A DNA stretch of 64,000 nucleotides. Origin: Diprion similis (taxonomy: Eukaryota; Arthropoda; Insecta; Hymenoptera; Diprionidae). This document shows, in pieces, positions 24,669 to 35,370 of the stretch (within the stretch, counting starts at the first letter, position 1; each line of letters starts with the position of its first letter). The position numbers and the translations under genes were made by a program. The DNA is taken from contig NC_060116.1 of NCBI RefSeq assembly GCF_021155765.1, positions 6,200,001 to 6,264,000 on the forward strand, written 5' to 3'. The notes beneath the pieces were generated by a model. That model worked only from the letters and a program-made list of their open reading frames with translations, was not told the DNA's origin and did no database searches.

Positions 24669-27600
24669 TCAACTCACTTTCAATATGTATTCGGCACTTT
24701 GGTTTGCCATAGGTTGATACCTTGCAGCTGCTTTTTGTACCGATATATTCTGGTAAGAATAATACGATTTTTTACCAAGAGCAGATCCATTCAACGATAT
24801 ATCATTCATGTATCCAAGTTTTCCGTAGAGTCCGTATTTTTTTTCATCCTCCGGTCGCAACGTGCCGTTCTTTTTCATAGCCAAATATATTTGCTCTAAC
24901 ATGCCGTAGCTTTTTATCAAGAAATCACGCTGCGCCAACGCGGTTATACGATCCCTTTCCTCAGACTCGCAAATTATCTCAGGTTCAAAGGAGTACAGAT
25001 TATTATCAGTAAATTGAGTGGTGGCTGGTTTTTTCACCTGAAAAATTATCCACGATATAAAACGAAATTTTGATAAAATAAAAAGAAAAAAACAAACAAC
25101 ATTCAACTTTGGGAATAGGTTTTTTCTTTTCTTTTATTTTTTAATAATAATAATGATAGCCGGTAACACCTTTTTCGCCATAATTTTTGGCTTGCTCTTG
25201 TCTTGGCTGATTATAACAGCTCCTGATTTTTTATTGCTCACTGGACTTTCGGGCCGCAGTTTATGATCGCTCCATTTGCCAAGCATCCTTTTACCCTCCT
25301 GCTCCTTAATCCGTAACTTTAAAGACGTAAAAATTTTACTTGCAAATTTGAGGAAATAAAAAGTCATTACAAAAATTATAATAATCGATTTAAAAGTGTA
25401 TTCGTATTTTCGTTCGCCTCGTTATAGTAAGTGTGAAAATATCGTGAAGATGTTTTATTCACCTCTGCTTCTTCTCTGTGCACTTTGGCAGCCTCTTCGC
25501 GAGCCCTGGACGCAGCTGTATCTTGAAACATGGAACTTCCACCCTGCTTGAAGAACGGATCGTATTTCTCAGTGCCTGGGCCTGGATAGACTCTTCTGAA
25601 ATTTCCCAAATGCTCGTCCTCCCATTTGTACTGTTTCTCAATTGCGCTTTCCTCTGGTTTCTCAAGTTTTCCTACGCCTGACGATGCTGCGTCGTTTAGA
25701 CTGCAAGCGATTAGAATTCGTGACAAGATCACACAAAAATAGTCCGATCCAATTTCGCAAATATCTTTTTTGGAAATGCTCTTTTGTTTATTAAAATGAA
25801 TACGCTTTCAACGAATGACGCAAAATTTTTTCGTTCTATCCAAAGAACACGCTTTCCACTATACTCGATTGCCACGTGTTCGATAAAGTTATTAACAAAT
25901 TTCAGGCTTACCTAGAGTCTCTGGAATTTATTCCCTGGAGCAGTCTTTCTCTGACCCTCTTTCTATCCTCTTCGATGATTTTCTTTTTATCACATTGTTG
26001 AAAATTCAGTATGTCAAACGTGTCCATCAGCAGCGATTCTTTGATGTCTTTGTCAATTTGGGCGTCGGTGTGGAAGCTTGGCGAATGATTCACCTGAAAT
26101 ATAATCGACAAATCATAGAGACGTCTCACCGCAATGATCTAATACATCAGCTCATACTTTGCGTACCTCTAACAGATACGGCTTCAACTTCCAGTCGAGA
26201 AGAACATCGAAGCCGAGAAGTTCGAAACATGCATAAGTCGTGTCGTGGGTGGGAAAACACGTGTGATAGCTGTGCTTCAGAACGGGATACGCAGCCAATA
26301 CCGTTTTTATAATAACCTCATCGATTCTCGACCACAACTCATCGACATCCACGTCTTTCATTTTTAGCCATTTATTGAGGGTTGAAATTTTTCTGCACAT
26401 TCAGTCGGAATTACTATCGAACTACTTTGTCAGGCTCTTCTCTATAATAGGTACATTAGGGTGTCCTTTATTTAGGGTGTTGACGAATTTTTGACGGCCC
26501 ACCCCTCAAATCAACTTCAAATAATTCGAAAACAATTGCATAATTTTTTCAGATTTCTACCTCAACTCTGGGATAGTCAGCTTTGTGATCGAAGTTTCTT
26601 ATGGAAATAACATGGAAAAAACTTGTTTCCTCTGTATATATTTTCTTGCAAGAGTAATAATATTTTTTTTAAATCTATAACTGCGAGGTTTTAGTGGGCA
26701 TTAGTGCTACTAACTGTAAAAAAATTTACATCACGATAGCAGCAAATCTATTGCACTTCCTCCGAATGCGAAAAAGGTGAGATTTCTAGGGTGTGCAATT
26801 CATCGAGATCGCGTCAGATGATTGTGTAAATTTTTTCCCAGACAGTAGCACTATTGCCGACTAAAATCTCACAGTTACAATTTTTTTTTAACGTTATTAC
26901 TCTTACAATAAAATATACACCGAGAAAAAAAGTTTTTCCCATGTTATTTCCATAAGAAACTTCGATCACAAAGCGGACTATCGTAGAGTTGAGGTAAAAA
27001 TCTGAAAAAATTAGGTAATAGTTTTTTAATTATTTGAAGTTGATTTGGGGGTGGGGCGGCAAAAATTCATTAACACCCTTAACAAGGGACACCCCAAGGT
27101 GCATAGTTACATTTTTAAGAATAAATGTCACTAATGCGAACCTCTTGCTTCCAGCTTCATCATCAACGACGTACATACGACTGTGTTTGTTGACCGCGTA
27201 GTTGGTTAGATGCATGAAAACGTTCGAAGTATTGTGACCTGTTGGCTCCTTGTAACGACTTGTAGCAAACCTGAACAATGTCTACGATTGAATAACGCCG
27301 TAAAAAGTATTATTAAGTCAAGTTAAAATCACTCGTAAATTCACCTCGCAAGACCGTCATTGTAAATATAAATCCTCAGAGGGTCGCACGAAGTTATTAA
27401 GGTATAAACACGCAAGTCGAACTTGAATCCATCGACGAGGAAAGGCTGTAAAATATAAATTTCACGAAAAATTCAAAACTCGAAATAAAATCAGTCCAGC
27501 TGATACTTGTTTCCGTCAGAACTCAAGTTCAAAACTTTCCCCCGGACTCACCCTTGCTATGTAAACCTGACAAATCATCCTGTCGTATGGCTTAACGTCC

Positions 27601-29110
27601 TTTAAATTTTTGGTCAAGTATATGCCGCGTCCTTGGCAACCAGTATCCGGTTTCACAATGAAGGTTTTCGTTCTTCGTACTTTGGCGTACGAAATCGCTT
27701 CTCCGTGACTGTAATGGGAATACAAAAGGTAGATCGATTATTCAGTCATGATTGTTTAGGGCAAGGAGAGTGATAATATTTAAAAAAAAAAAAAAAAAAA
27801 CTCTATTTCTCACTCGGCAGGAAGACACCAAGTTTTTGGGAAGAAGTTGTAATCTTTCGGAAAAAGTCTAAGCATCCGATTAAGATTTCTGGCGAGTAAA
27901 TCCTTCCGGCAAATCTCCGTCATCCCGGGAAAATGATTAACTTTTTGAAAACGTTTCATGTCTTTCGCTCGTTCTATGCTGACACTCAGATCCGTCCAAT
28001 ACAAATTCCAGCTGCTGTCTTCCGTGACTTCTTTCATTCCAAATCGCGCCGCGACTCTTCTAACAACTTCGTACTTACAGTTGCTCGTACAAATCGTGAG
28101 AAATCTATCCAGAAATAATTTTCTGTCAATTAGTGAAGCTTTTTTCTTCTTTCTTTGTTTTTGATCCCTCGGGATACGATACCTTCGTTTCTTTTTCTTT
28201 GCCGCCTTTGGGGGTTTCTCATCCTCCCCCTTTTTTGAATCTACGTCGGTCTCTGCGTGGAGAATGTCTGAGTGAAATAAGATGCTGTATTTTTTTAAAT
28301 AACAAAGAAATTTTTTTTTTTAAATAAATAAAAAAATGGCCGTCCCACAGGCTTTGAAATAAATAATCGAATTTATAATCCTATACACGGATTTTTGACG
28401 TGATGTTTTTCTATTTAAAATTACAAAAATAACAGAATCTTTATTGTATATGGGGTATTCCACGCCAACTCGACCAGTGTTAAGCCCCGACTATCTCAAA
28501 ATCATTTCATGTTTTTTTCTAACATTCTACTCGGTAAAAAACGGTACCCTCAATTTTTTTCAAATTCTTTTATTACAGCGTTTATTTTTTATAAATACTT
28601 GAAGTCGATTGCGAATGCCAATTATTAAAAATCTGAAAAAATTCTCAAAAATCCAGTGAATGAGACAAAACACCCCCCGCCCCGCTAAGGAAAACGTGGG
28701 CTGAATTTTTTTTCTACTTTTTTATCATCTAATTTGGGGTTTAACGCTAGTCGAATTGGCGCGGAACACCCGATAGGCAGCAGAGATTAATTTCTACCTT
28801 TCGCATCGTCTTTCATCATTTCTCGGGCTGGATGATCGTTCTTGCAAGGGTTGAAAAATGGTTTTGAATCTTTTCCCATACCGGCCTGATCACTCTCAGC
28901 CAAGTTGTCGGCAGATTTGGACGAATCAGATGAGAGGAGCACTCTTTTGTGACGATGATCGAAGGTTGTTTTGTGCGACCGGAGCTCAGTGCAATCACCA
29001 GAAATGCAACTGTCACCGCAGTTGTCCAGACGACGTTCTCTCGCCTCCCCATTTTCTCTTACCTCTCTTAAAACTACCAGAGGTCGTTTACCACCTCCAG
29101 TTACGTTCAT
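24669..29110 (-). CDS. TTLL6: Tubulin polyglutamylase, TTLL6/TTLL13-like
   Basis: Predicted exons on the minus strand: 29110-28798, 28267-27814, 27708-27552, 27445-27345, 27270-27142, 26392-26167, 26093-25912, 25700-25463, 25316-25170 and 25037-24678, phases all compatible, 769 codons. Reading through the last donor gives a stop at 24669; a further exon may lie at 23560-23775. After a variable head with a Lys/Arg-rich run, the TTL ATP-grasp domain is textbook: '[20 protein letters not shown]', '[18 protein letters not shown]', '[13 protein letters not shown]', '[19 protein letters not shown]', '[12 protein letters not shown]' and '[19 protein letters not shown]' plus 'NHSPSF'. Close similarity to human TTLL6/13 predicts an ATP-dependent chain-elongating glutamylase of axonemal and centriolar tubulin. 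In an insect it probably acts in sperm flagella and sensory cilia. The donor after 'DDEAGSKR' (GTTCGC) is weak, but phase and protein homology support it. Two introns contain inverted-repeat elements. Confidence 0.93.
26451..27102. mobile_element. Long fold-back (inverted-repeat) element in a TTLL intron
   Basis: Two arms of about 280 bp face each other across a short centre. The left arm is about 26451-26735 and the right about 26835-27102. They match over most of their length, for example 'CTTCGATCACAAAG'-type blocks near 26590 and 26960, and 'GGGTGTCC' ends at 26459 and 27090. It has no coding capacity. The structure is that of a fold-back or long-TIR MITE. Target-site duplications are not clear. 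It fills most of the intron 26393-27141. Confidence 0.85.
28451..28773. mobile_element. MITE with ~38-bp terminal inverted repeats and TA duplication, TTLL intron 1
   Basis: The left end 'TGGGGTATTCCACGCCAACT' is matched in inverse by the right end 'TCGGGTGTTCCGCGCCAATT', and pairing continues to about 38 bp. TA dinucleotides flank both ends (28449-28450 and 28774-28775), as expected for Tc1/mariner-type insertion. At 323 bp with no open frame, it is a non-autonomous element. It ends only about 25 bp from the donor of TTLL exon 1. Confidence 0.82.
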
Positions 29111-29863
29111 GACAGATGCTTAGCATAATTTTTTAATCTAGCAGGCTTCATTGATGAGTCGAGAAATCAGAAGCCTGTCATTCGTTGCAGAGAAAGAGAT
29201 TCGTCACCGTGTCATTCGCACCACGCTGGCAGTTATTATATTATTCATGTATATGTATATGTATAAATATACCCGCGTCACATCACGTATACAAGAAACA
29301 GAGAGATAACGCGGATTTTCCAGTAATGAAATAAAGAAGACAGTCTTTTATCATTGATAATTTAAACTACTGCTTTTCCAAAATTTACACTATAAAAGAC
29401 TTTCTCATTTCCTTCGTTCCCGTCAAACAGTAGATACATCATTTTTTTTTAAATCTTTTTCACATCCAGCCCTTATTCATCTGTCCGATCACTATTGGTG
29501 ACCGACAAAAAAATAGAAAAAAGAGAAAATTGCTCGCGTGTCTGTGATTCGAAGTAGCTACCTGCGACTTCCTTCAGATCACTATTACTTTTTAAATCGG
29601 TTCGTTGGATCTTGATTGCACGACAGCAACCCATTAAAATTTACATTTTTTCACTTATTATGATTAAATCTATTGTTATTGTTATTAGCAGTAGTGTTAT
29701 TATAATCGTTACGATTGTTGTTGTTATTATTATTATTCTAGTTTATTGTATAAAGGTGAATTGTAACGGAAACATGAAATCAGTCCTAAAAATCGAGTTA
29801 AGGTGAGAAGAAGAATATGTTAAACTACAAATACCGAGGTTGCGATGCGAGGAAGAAAAAAAA

Positions 29864-30055
29864 ATGTATAACATACAGTTAATTAAACTCGAGGATGAAT
29901 TTTTATTTCCTTCTGAACGAAATTTATATCGTATACGGGAAGGAGAATTTTGTATTTCTAGTATTGAAAACTTGAGACCGGAAGAATTCACGTATCTTTA
30001 CAACAAGGCGAATAAATTCTGGCTCCAATACGAGGACCAAGAAGAAGACCGATAG
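29864..30055 (+). CDS. Small ORF of 63 aa, unknown
   Basis: An ATG-initiated frame encoding an acidic/aromatic 63-residue peptide ('MYNIQLIKLEDEFLFPSERN' to 'WLQYEDQEEDR'). It has better amino-acid complexity than neighbouring random frames, but no recognised domain, signal peptide or membrane segment. A GC-richer stretch with a TATA-like box follows on the same strand. It may be a chance ORF or part of an unrecognised transcript. Confidence 0.22.
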   Translation: MYNIQLIKLEDEFLFPSERNLYRIREGEFCISSIENLRPEEFTYLYNKANKFWLQYEDQEEDR

Positions 30056-30259
30056 CTGGAGAACTATCGCGAGTGATCGCGTCTATGTAACTTGCGGTTA
30101 TAATACTGAGTGAAAAGCATGACCCGAGGAGGATCAGAAGGCGAGAGGTTTCAAGTATAATTTTGTATCGACCATGGAAACATGGTAAACACTTGGAACG
30201 GCAATGCGAAACGCTGCGGCATCGCCTCTGCCTTCTACAATACACATGTACAGTGTACA

Positions 30260-30322
30260 CACAGCCTATTTAAGGGATTATACCTGCAGCTCGGCGGATC
30301 GCGATACCCGCACCCGCTGCAG
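30260..30322 (+). promoter_or_regulatory. Possible core promoter and short first exon
   Basis: A TATA-like 'TATTTAAG' at 30267-30274 lies about 50 bp before a perfect donor 'CAG|GTAAGT' at 30323, within a GC-richer island. This is the arrangement of a short non-coding first exon. No partner exon is identified. It could belong to a long non-coding RNA or to a distant plus-strand gene. Confidence 0.25.
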
Positions 30323-30368
30323 GTAAGTGAATGACGATTCTAATCCTGTGCCTAGCACAACGCGACTC

Positions 30369-30627
30369 CTCCCCCCTCCCCCCCCCCCCCCCGCCCTGCT
30401 GCTGTTCTACGTGCGTATATTTACACGTACACACATGTATCGGTGCAGAAATAAATTTTACGACGGTTACAATCAGCCAATTCCTACTGTACTTTTAATA
30501 ATTTTAATATACCCATCTTTCGGCCGGAACGTAGTACGTTTGAAATTACAATTTTTCTATACTACAATATTCCTTTTCTAATCATTGGGGTGCGGGGGAG
30601 GGAGGAAGGAGGGAAGGGGGGGGGGGT
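30369..30627. repeat. C-rich and G-rich homopolymer tracts
   Basis: A poly-C tract at 30369-30393 and a G-rich tract at about 30587-30626 (several G runs ending in 11-12 Gs) lie about 200 bp apart. A third C run lies at about 31158-31170. The two opposite tracts could pair or form G-quadruplex/i-motif structures. Confidence 0.7.
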
Positions 30628-30663
30628 GAATTGAGAATTTTAACTATATTCTGCATAATCTTC

Positions 30664-31113
30664 CACCGGCATCTTGAATTCATGGGAGAATTTGTTTTTG
30701 CCAAATAATTCACCGGTTTACAAATTTTTGTTAAAACTGGTCTGATGAGGCGATGAGCTAAACTTGTAGGAAATTTAATTAGGTGGGGATATGAGAAAAT
30801 TCTATTAGTATTGTCTATGGATGGATTGTCGAAAAATAATTGATACGTATTTTTTCTTTTTTCAATTCAATGTTCGTTAACAAAGATATGGCAAGTCAAA
30901 TTCCGCGTGACGTCATAATGTTACACATTGTTTTTACAACGTCGAATTAAAATAAGAAAAAATGGACTTCAATTATTTTTCGACGTTCTGTCTGATGATA
31001 CTAATGGAATTTTTCATTTACACAGCTAATTCTTTACAACTTTCACGATTGCAATTTTTTTTTATGTAAGATCAATATTTTCTGACTTAAATCATAAGTT
31101 CAAGATGGTGGCC
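30664..31113. mobile_element. Fold-back element with 'CATCTTGAA' ends
   Basis: The inner arms 30798-30868 and 30942-31013 are imperfect inverted repeats sharing 'GTCGAAAAATAATTGA'. The outer ends show 'GGCATCTTGAATT' at 30668 and its inverse in 'AAGTTCAAGATGGTGG' at about 31097. It is non-coding. A diverged relative of the left half lies at 41651-41810. Confidence 0.65.
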
Positions 31114-32889
31114 GAGGAGGATACTGCAGAGTCTGGTATAAATTCTGAATTTTGATCCCCCCCCCCCCCATCAAAAAAAAAATTTGAAAAATTAAATAGT
31201 TGCATCGAAAATTGGAAATTCAGGGGCTGTTTTTTACACAGCGAAATATATTTAAACATATTTATACATAGTTAGAAAATTGATAGTATTGACAAGTATA
31301 ATCGTACTAATTGTAAATAATTACTAATTGTGCCATATTCTATATTGTTATAATTTTCGCAATATTTAAACCAGTGATTCGATTGTGTTTGTACTTCATA
31401 ACCAATGTAACAATTGAATCCATCTTATAGGTATGCTAATAGTAGTGGCGGGGATCGTGGCGGCAAAAACATTATACCGTAGACTCGAATCACGCGATGT
31501 CTACCTGTAACTTATACATGATACGTATATCCATGCCGGGCACGCGACAAATGGCCAAACTTTACTATTCAAACTTTATGTTCTTTAACCTTCTAGTTAT
31601 AGATTAGAAAACTGATGAAGATAATCTATATGTACGTTACGGTGGTTTGAAAAAAAAAAAAAAAAATTTTGCTCTTGTGTTTGATATAAAAAAGATCCTC
31701 CGAAAAGATCAGCTCTCTAGTTCAAGATCACCAGGCTGCTCTTTTAATTTTTATTTCCCATTCGTTTAACGTGAGAAAATTTCACGTTTTCTTAAAAATT
31801 GTGAAATATAATCGTTGGGTATAGACTATAAAGTAATGAGATTTTCCTAGGCATTTTTACCCACGCAAACAATGGTCACGCAGAGAAAAAAAATTTACTG
31901 TCACAAGAATCGATAGAGTTTAGCATAAAATAATAGTTAAAGCCGTTGATTGGCTAACGAACGAATTAATGTGCCTAATTATGATTTTGTCGCAATAAAG
32001 TTTACTTGGTATTCCGCGTATTTTCAATATCATCAAAACAAGTTCGCTACGCAGGATTTTCGTTAAATAATAAAGCTAATGTATAATTTTCCATAATAAT
32101 ACCCGCAACGATTATTAAACTGGCGGCAGCAAGAAATTAGGCCGAATATTTTTTGCGCGTCAAGTACGTAAGTCACGAAAAGGCTATGCATATAATATCT
32201 TATACGTATATGTATAGGTATACATATATACATATATAACGCTATGGGTATTATGGACAGTGCAGACTGTCACGGAAGCTCCACGACAGTCGGTATTAAT
32301 GTTAAATGCATTGCATCCGAAAGCTTATACGTACACAAATAGTATTAAAGCAAAGCCAACTCGTACCTATTCGAAAGCGCATTTGACTATGAAATATATG
32401 CCTGTGTAATGTCGGCAGGACGAGGGTCGAGATTGATGTGCAGTTACTTATACGATTTGTGTAACTATATAGATTTTGTTTATAGATACACCCACGAAGA
32501 TATAATTAAATTGTAGATTTATTACCGGGGGTGGCGATCCGCTGCACCAGAAACTCTGCGTGCTCTGTGTAATAATATATTAACAAACAATCACGTTTAT
32601 CGTGAGAATCTGATACCGGCGCTAAATAATTTCACCATTGAAACTTCGATTTTCCACCTTACGATGGTGAGTGAAAGGAAAGCTTAGGGATTATGAATGG
32701 CACCCATCATCCTACTTCCTCACTTTTCATTCTGCCAGGTCATCTTTAACATTTTCAAGGCAAAGTATAATCGGCGAGACATTGATCGATGCTGGTTTTA
32801 AATAAACAAGTTTAAATAAGAAGTGAAAATAGTATTAGGTATAGATATTCTACTCGAGCACGACTAACAGTTTAATTATAAACTTTTCT

Positions 32890-35192
32890 TTATAATTTGG
32901 AGAGATTCTTATCGGACTTCAAACCCCGCATGATTCTCACTACGTCGAGTGCGCAACCCCGGCATAAAGTAACTCCACTTCCACCATGTCCATAATTATG
33001 AATGACCTGGGAAACGTTACAAGATTATCAGCCGTCGCAATGCTTGGAATTTTGTTTTATTTGCACGGGACGGGGTTGAAGTTCCGAATTTGTAAAGCTC
33101 CGAAAGGTCATAATTTCGAATTATTTGGTGGCGAAAGTTGAAGTAAAGAAATCAAACTTTGAAGAAACAACAAATTTTCGATAGATTAAAATTCCGAAAA
33201 TTGGAATATACTAATACAGCGTTGTTTACTCAACGAGTGGGTGTAAAATATCAGAAAACCCGAAAATCACAAGGACCAGGAATCCGAACGTAAAAATATG
33301 GAAAATCCAAAACAGATAAACATCAAAGTGGTGAATTTTCACAGAACTGAAAATCTTCGATCATTTGCAATTTCGATGTTTCAGATTAAAAAATATTTCT
33401 TATCTTCGCATTTTCGGAATTTTGAGCGTCGGATTTCCGACCATTCGAAACATTAATGTGTCGGAAAGGTTTGATTTCTTAACCTTAAGTTTCTCCGCCA
33501 AAAAAATTTGGAATTTGGCGGTTTTCAAATTCGGAATTTTAACCTCACCCCCTTTTCTTTGCCGAGAACATGGAAGGATTTTACCGTGAATTTCTTCCCG
33601 TTCTCTGCTTCTCTTCTTTCTGTTTCTAATCGTACTCGAGATCTGCCAGGACGAAGACCGACCCATCGCTTTATGATTTTACACCCCTGAAATTCGCAGA
33701 AAACGAAGAATCGTTTAGGCTGATTGTGAATTTGATCTAAGATATCTCTCAAGTAACGTCGCAATTTAGATACTAAGAGGTTATGAGCGATTATACCCGT
33801 AAAGCTGGGAGCAATTTATTGCATCCCTCGTGAATGAACTTTTCGTCTTCCTGTCGAATCCTGCAGTCATAATCATTTTCCTGATGGGTACCGCCGAGAA
33901 CCACGCTTTCAATACTACGGAAGCAGCGAAAGTTTCAATCAACCCTTACAAACCATTCGTATAGGAACCCATTAAGATCAGATAATTTTTCGTTATTCAA
34001 AATTTACGTTAAGCGATGCAAAAATTTATTTGAAACTCTCTCACTTTGGAATTACGTAGTTTCCGGAATCGTCTTCAACAAGGAATACATGAAACGCCCA
34101 GGAAGCCTCAACCTGAATGAAAGAATAATTAGTTTTGTATCCATCTTTAAAATAATCCAATAATCATGTCATCTTACGTCAAGGAATAAATTTTGGCAAA
34201 GCAAATCTTTTTCATTTCCATTTACGGATGGCAATATTAGTTACCCTGGATACCTGCCCTCGAACAGGTTGCATAGTCGCGTCTCCAATCAGATCACGAG
34301 CTCCAAGTCCGGTGCAGTTGACCAACAGGTCAAAACTTTCGTCAACTAATTCATCAAGCTGCAGAATTTTTCTTTTCACAATATTTCCACCTAGTGATTT
34401 AAATTTTTCCAAAATCCAAGGTATAAGGCGCGTTGGTTCTGCAGTGAAAGTCATGAATTGCCATCCTCCTCTGTAGAATATTAATTACAAACTTAAACAC
34501 CAAGAATTAAGGTTGGTTGATGAAAAGTCCGCTATTCAGAGGGGCCCTATTCGAAGGGAATACTGTACTCGTATTAAAATACGAACGTATACTCAGCAGT
34601 TTGCTCCTCGTTCAGTCTCCTTAAATCGTCGATGGACATTCTGTGAGAGCCAAAAACCGTAGATGTCCAAGCCTGCTCGGGAAAGCCTTGAATATCGCTG
34701 GTCACCCTGGTAATCGGAATAAGAGAAACCCCGGCGTCTCCCGCCGACTCGCTTTTCCAAATACTCAACATCCAGTGGTAAGTTTCTCCAGACCATCGCC
34801 TTAAATTCACGTCTTTCAAATAATTACAAATACATAAATATAATACCTGAGTTGTTTCCATTTGCCTTTAATTAGCGGTCCGTGTGCTGCACATCAAGGT
34901 ATAATATGATAAGCATGAGTGCCACCGAATCGGCAGTGCCTTTTTCGGATCGTTATACTTTTAATCGAAGATAGAAAATAAATGTGATTGAAATAATTAT
35001 TAATTACAAGACGTCTTCGGCGGGAGTGTTTCCCAAGAGATAGGGAGTCCAGAGTCCCGCACTTCCGTCACCGGTCGTCTGGGGTGAAAACGCGTCGGCG
35101 AAGACGGTGACCCGCGAGAACGGAAATGCTTCCTGAATGGCGAGAGAAGTCGAGGCTCCAACGACACCTGCACCAATAACCGCGATATTCAT
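32890..35192 (-). CDS. DDO: D-aspartate oxidase / D-amino-acid oxidase, peroxisomal
   Basis: Predicted exons on the minus strand: 35192-35008, 34799-34593, 34470-34245, 34112-34045, 33914-33797, 33686-33585 and 33006-32890, phase-consistent, 340 aa, the usual family length. The protein begins directly with the FAD-binding Rossmann motif '[18 protein letters not shown]' (GxGxxG). Further marks are '[13 protein letters not shown]', 'PVRGQVSRV', '[11 protein letters not shown]', '[12 protein letters not shown]' and the C-terminal signature '[15 protein letters not shown]'. The last three residues are SKL, a classical PTS1 peroxisomal import signal. The enzyme oxidatively deaminates D-amino acids to 2-oxo acids with H2O2 and ammonia. 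I favour the acidic-substrate (D-Asp) branch by resemblance, but discriminating active-site residues were not fixed with certainty. The acceptor of exon 2 (34799) has a weak pyrimidine tract but is the only one giving the conserved 'RWSGETYHW' in phase. Confidence 0.93.
33073..33551. mobile_element. Imperfect inverted-repeat element in last DDO intron
   Basis: The left arm is about 33073-33200 and the right about 33420-33551. Paired blocks include 'AAGAAATCAAAC' (33146) against its inverse at 33470, and 'TTCCGAATTTG' near 33082 against 'CAAATTCGGAA' near 33527. No open frame. It fills most of the 578-bp intron 33007-33584. It is more diverged than the other fold-backs. Confidence 0.65.
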
Positions 35193-35370
35193 TTCTGAAC
35201 TCGACTGGACCGAGGGCACGCAAGCAAGTGAAATATTCCAAGACGGGTTCCCGATTGAGCCGGTATTTCGATTAATAAGGTCTGTAGACAAAGGCTACGA
35301 GATTACTTCAAAACGACCAATAAACTATCATTTTCATTTTTTTACGTATCGTGGCAAAGATAATATTTTA

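Larger units (their letters stand above)
29111..32889. other. Intergenic region between the TTLL6-like and DDO genes
   Basis: Apart from the items listed separately (small ORF, possible promoter, homopolymer tracts and a fold-back element), I see only AT-rich non-coding sequence. A TA/TG-rich palindromic microsatellite lies at about 32208-32240. The proximal part should hold the TTLL promoter. The distal part carries the DDO 3' UTR. Confidence 0.5.

Noticed and set aside
29612-29806. Hydrophobic Ile/Val-rich 64-codon plus-strand frame
   Set aside because: Arises from a (TTATTGTTA)-type simple sequence. The composition is low-complexity rather than a real membrane protein.
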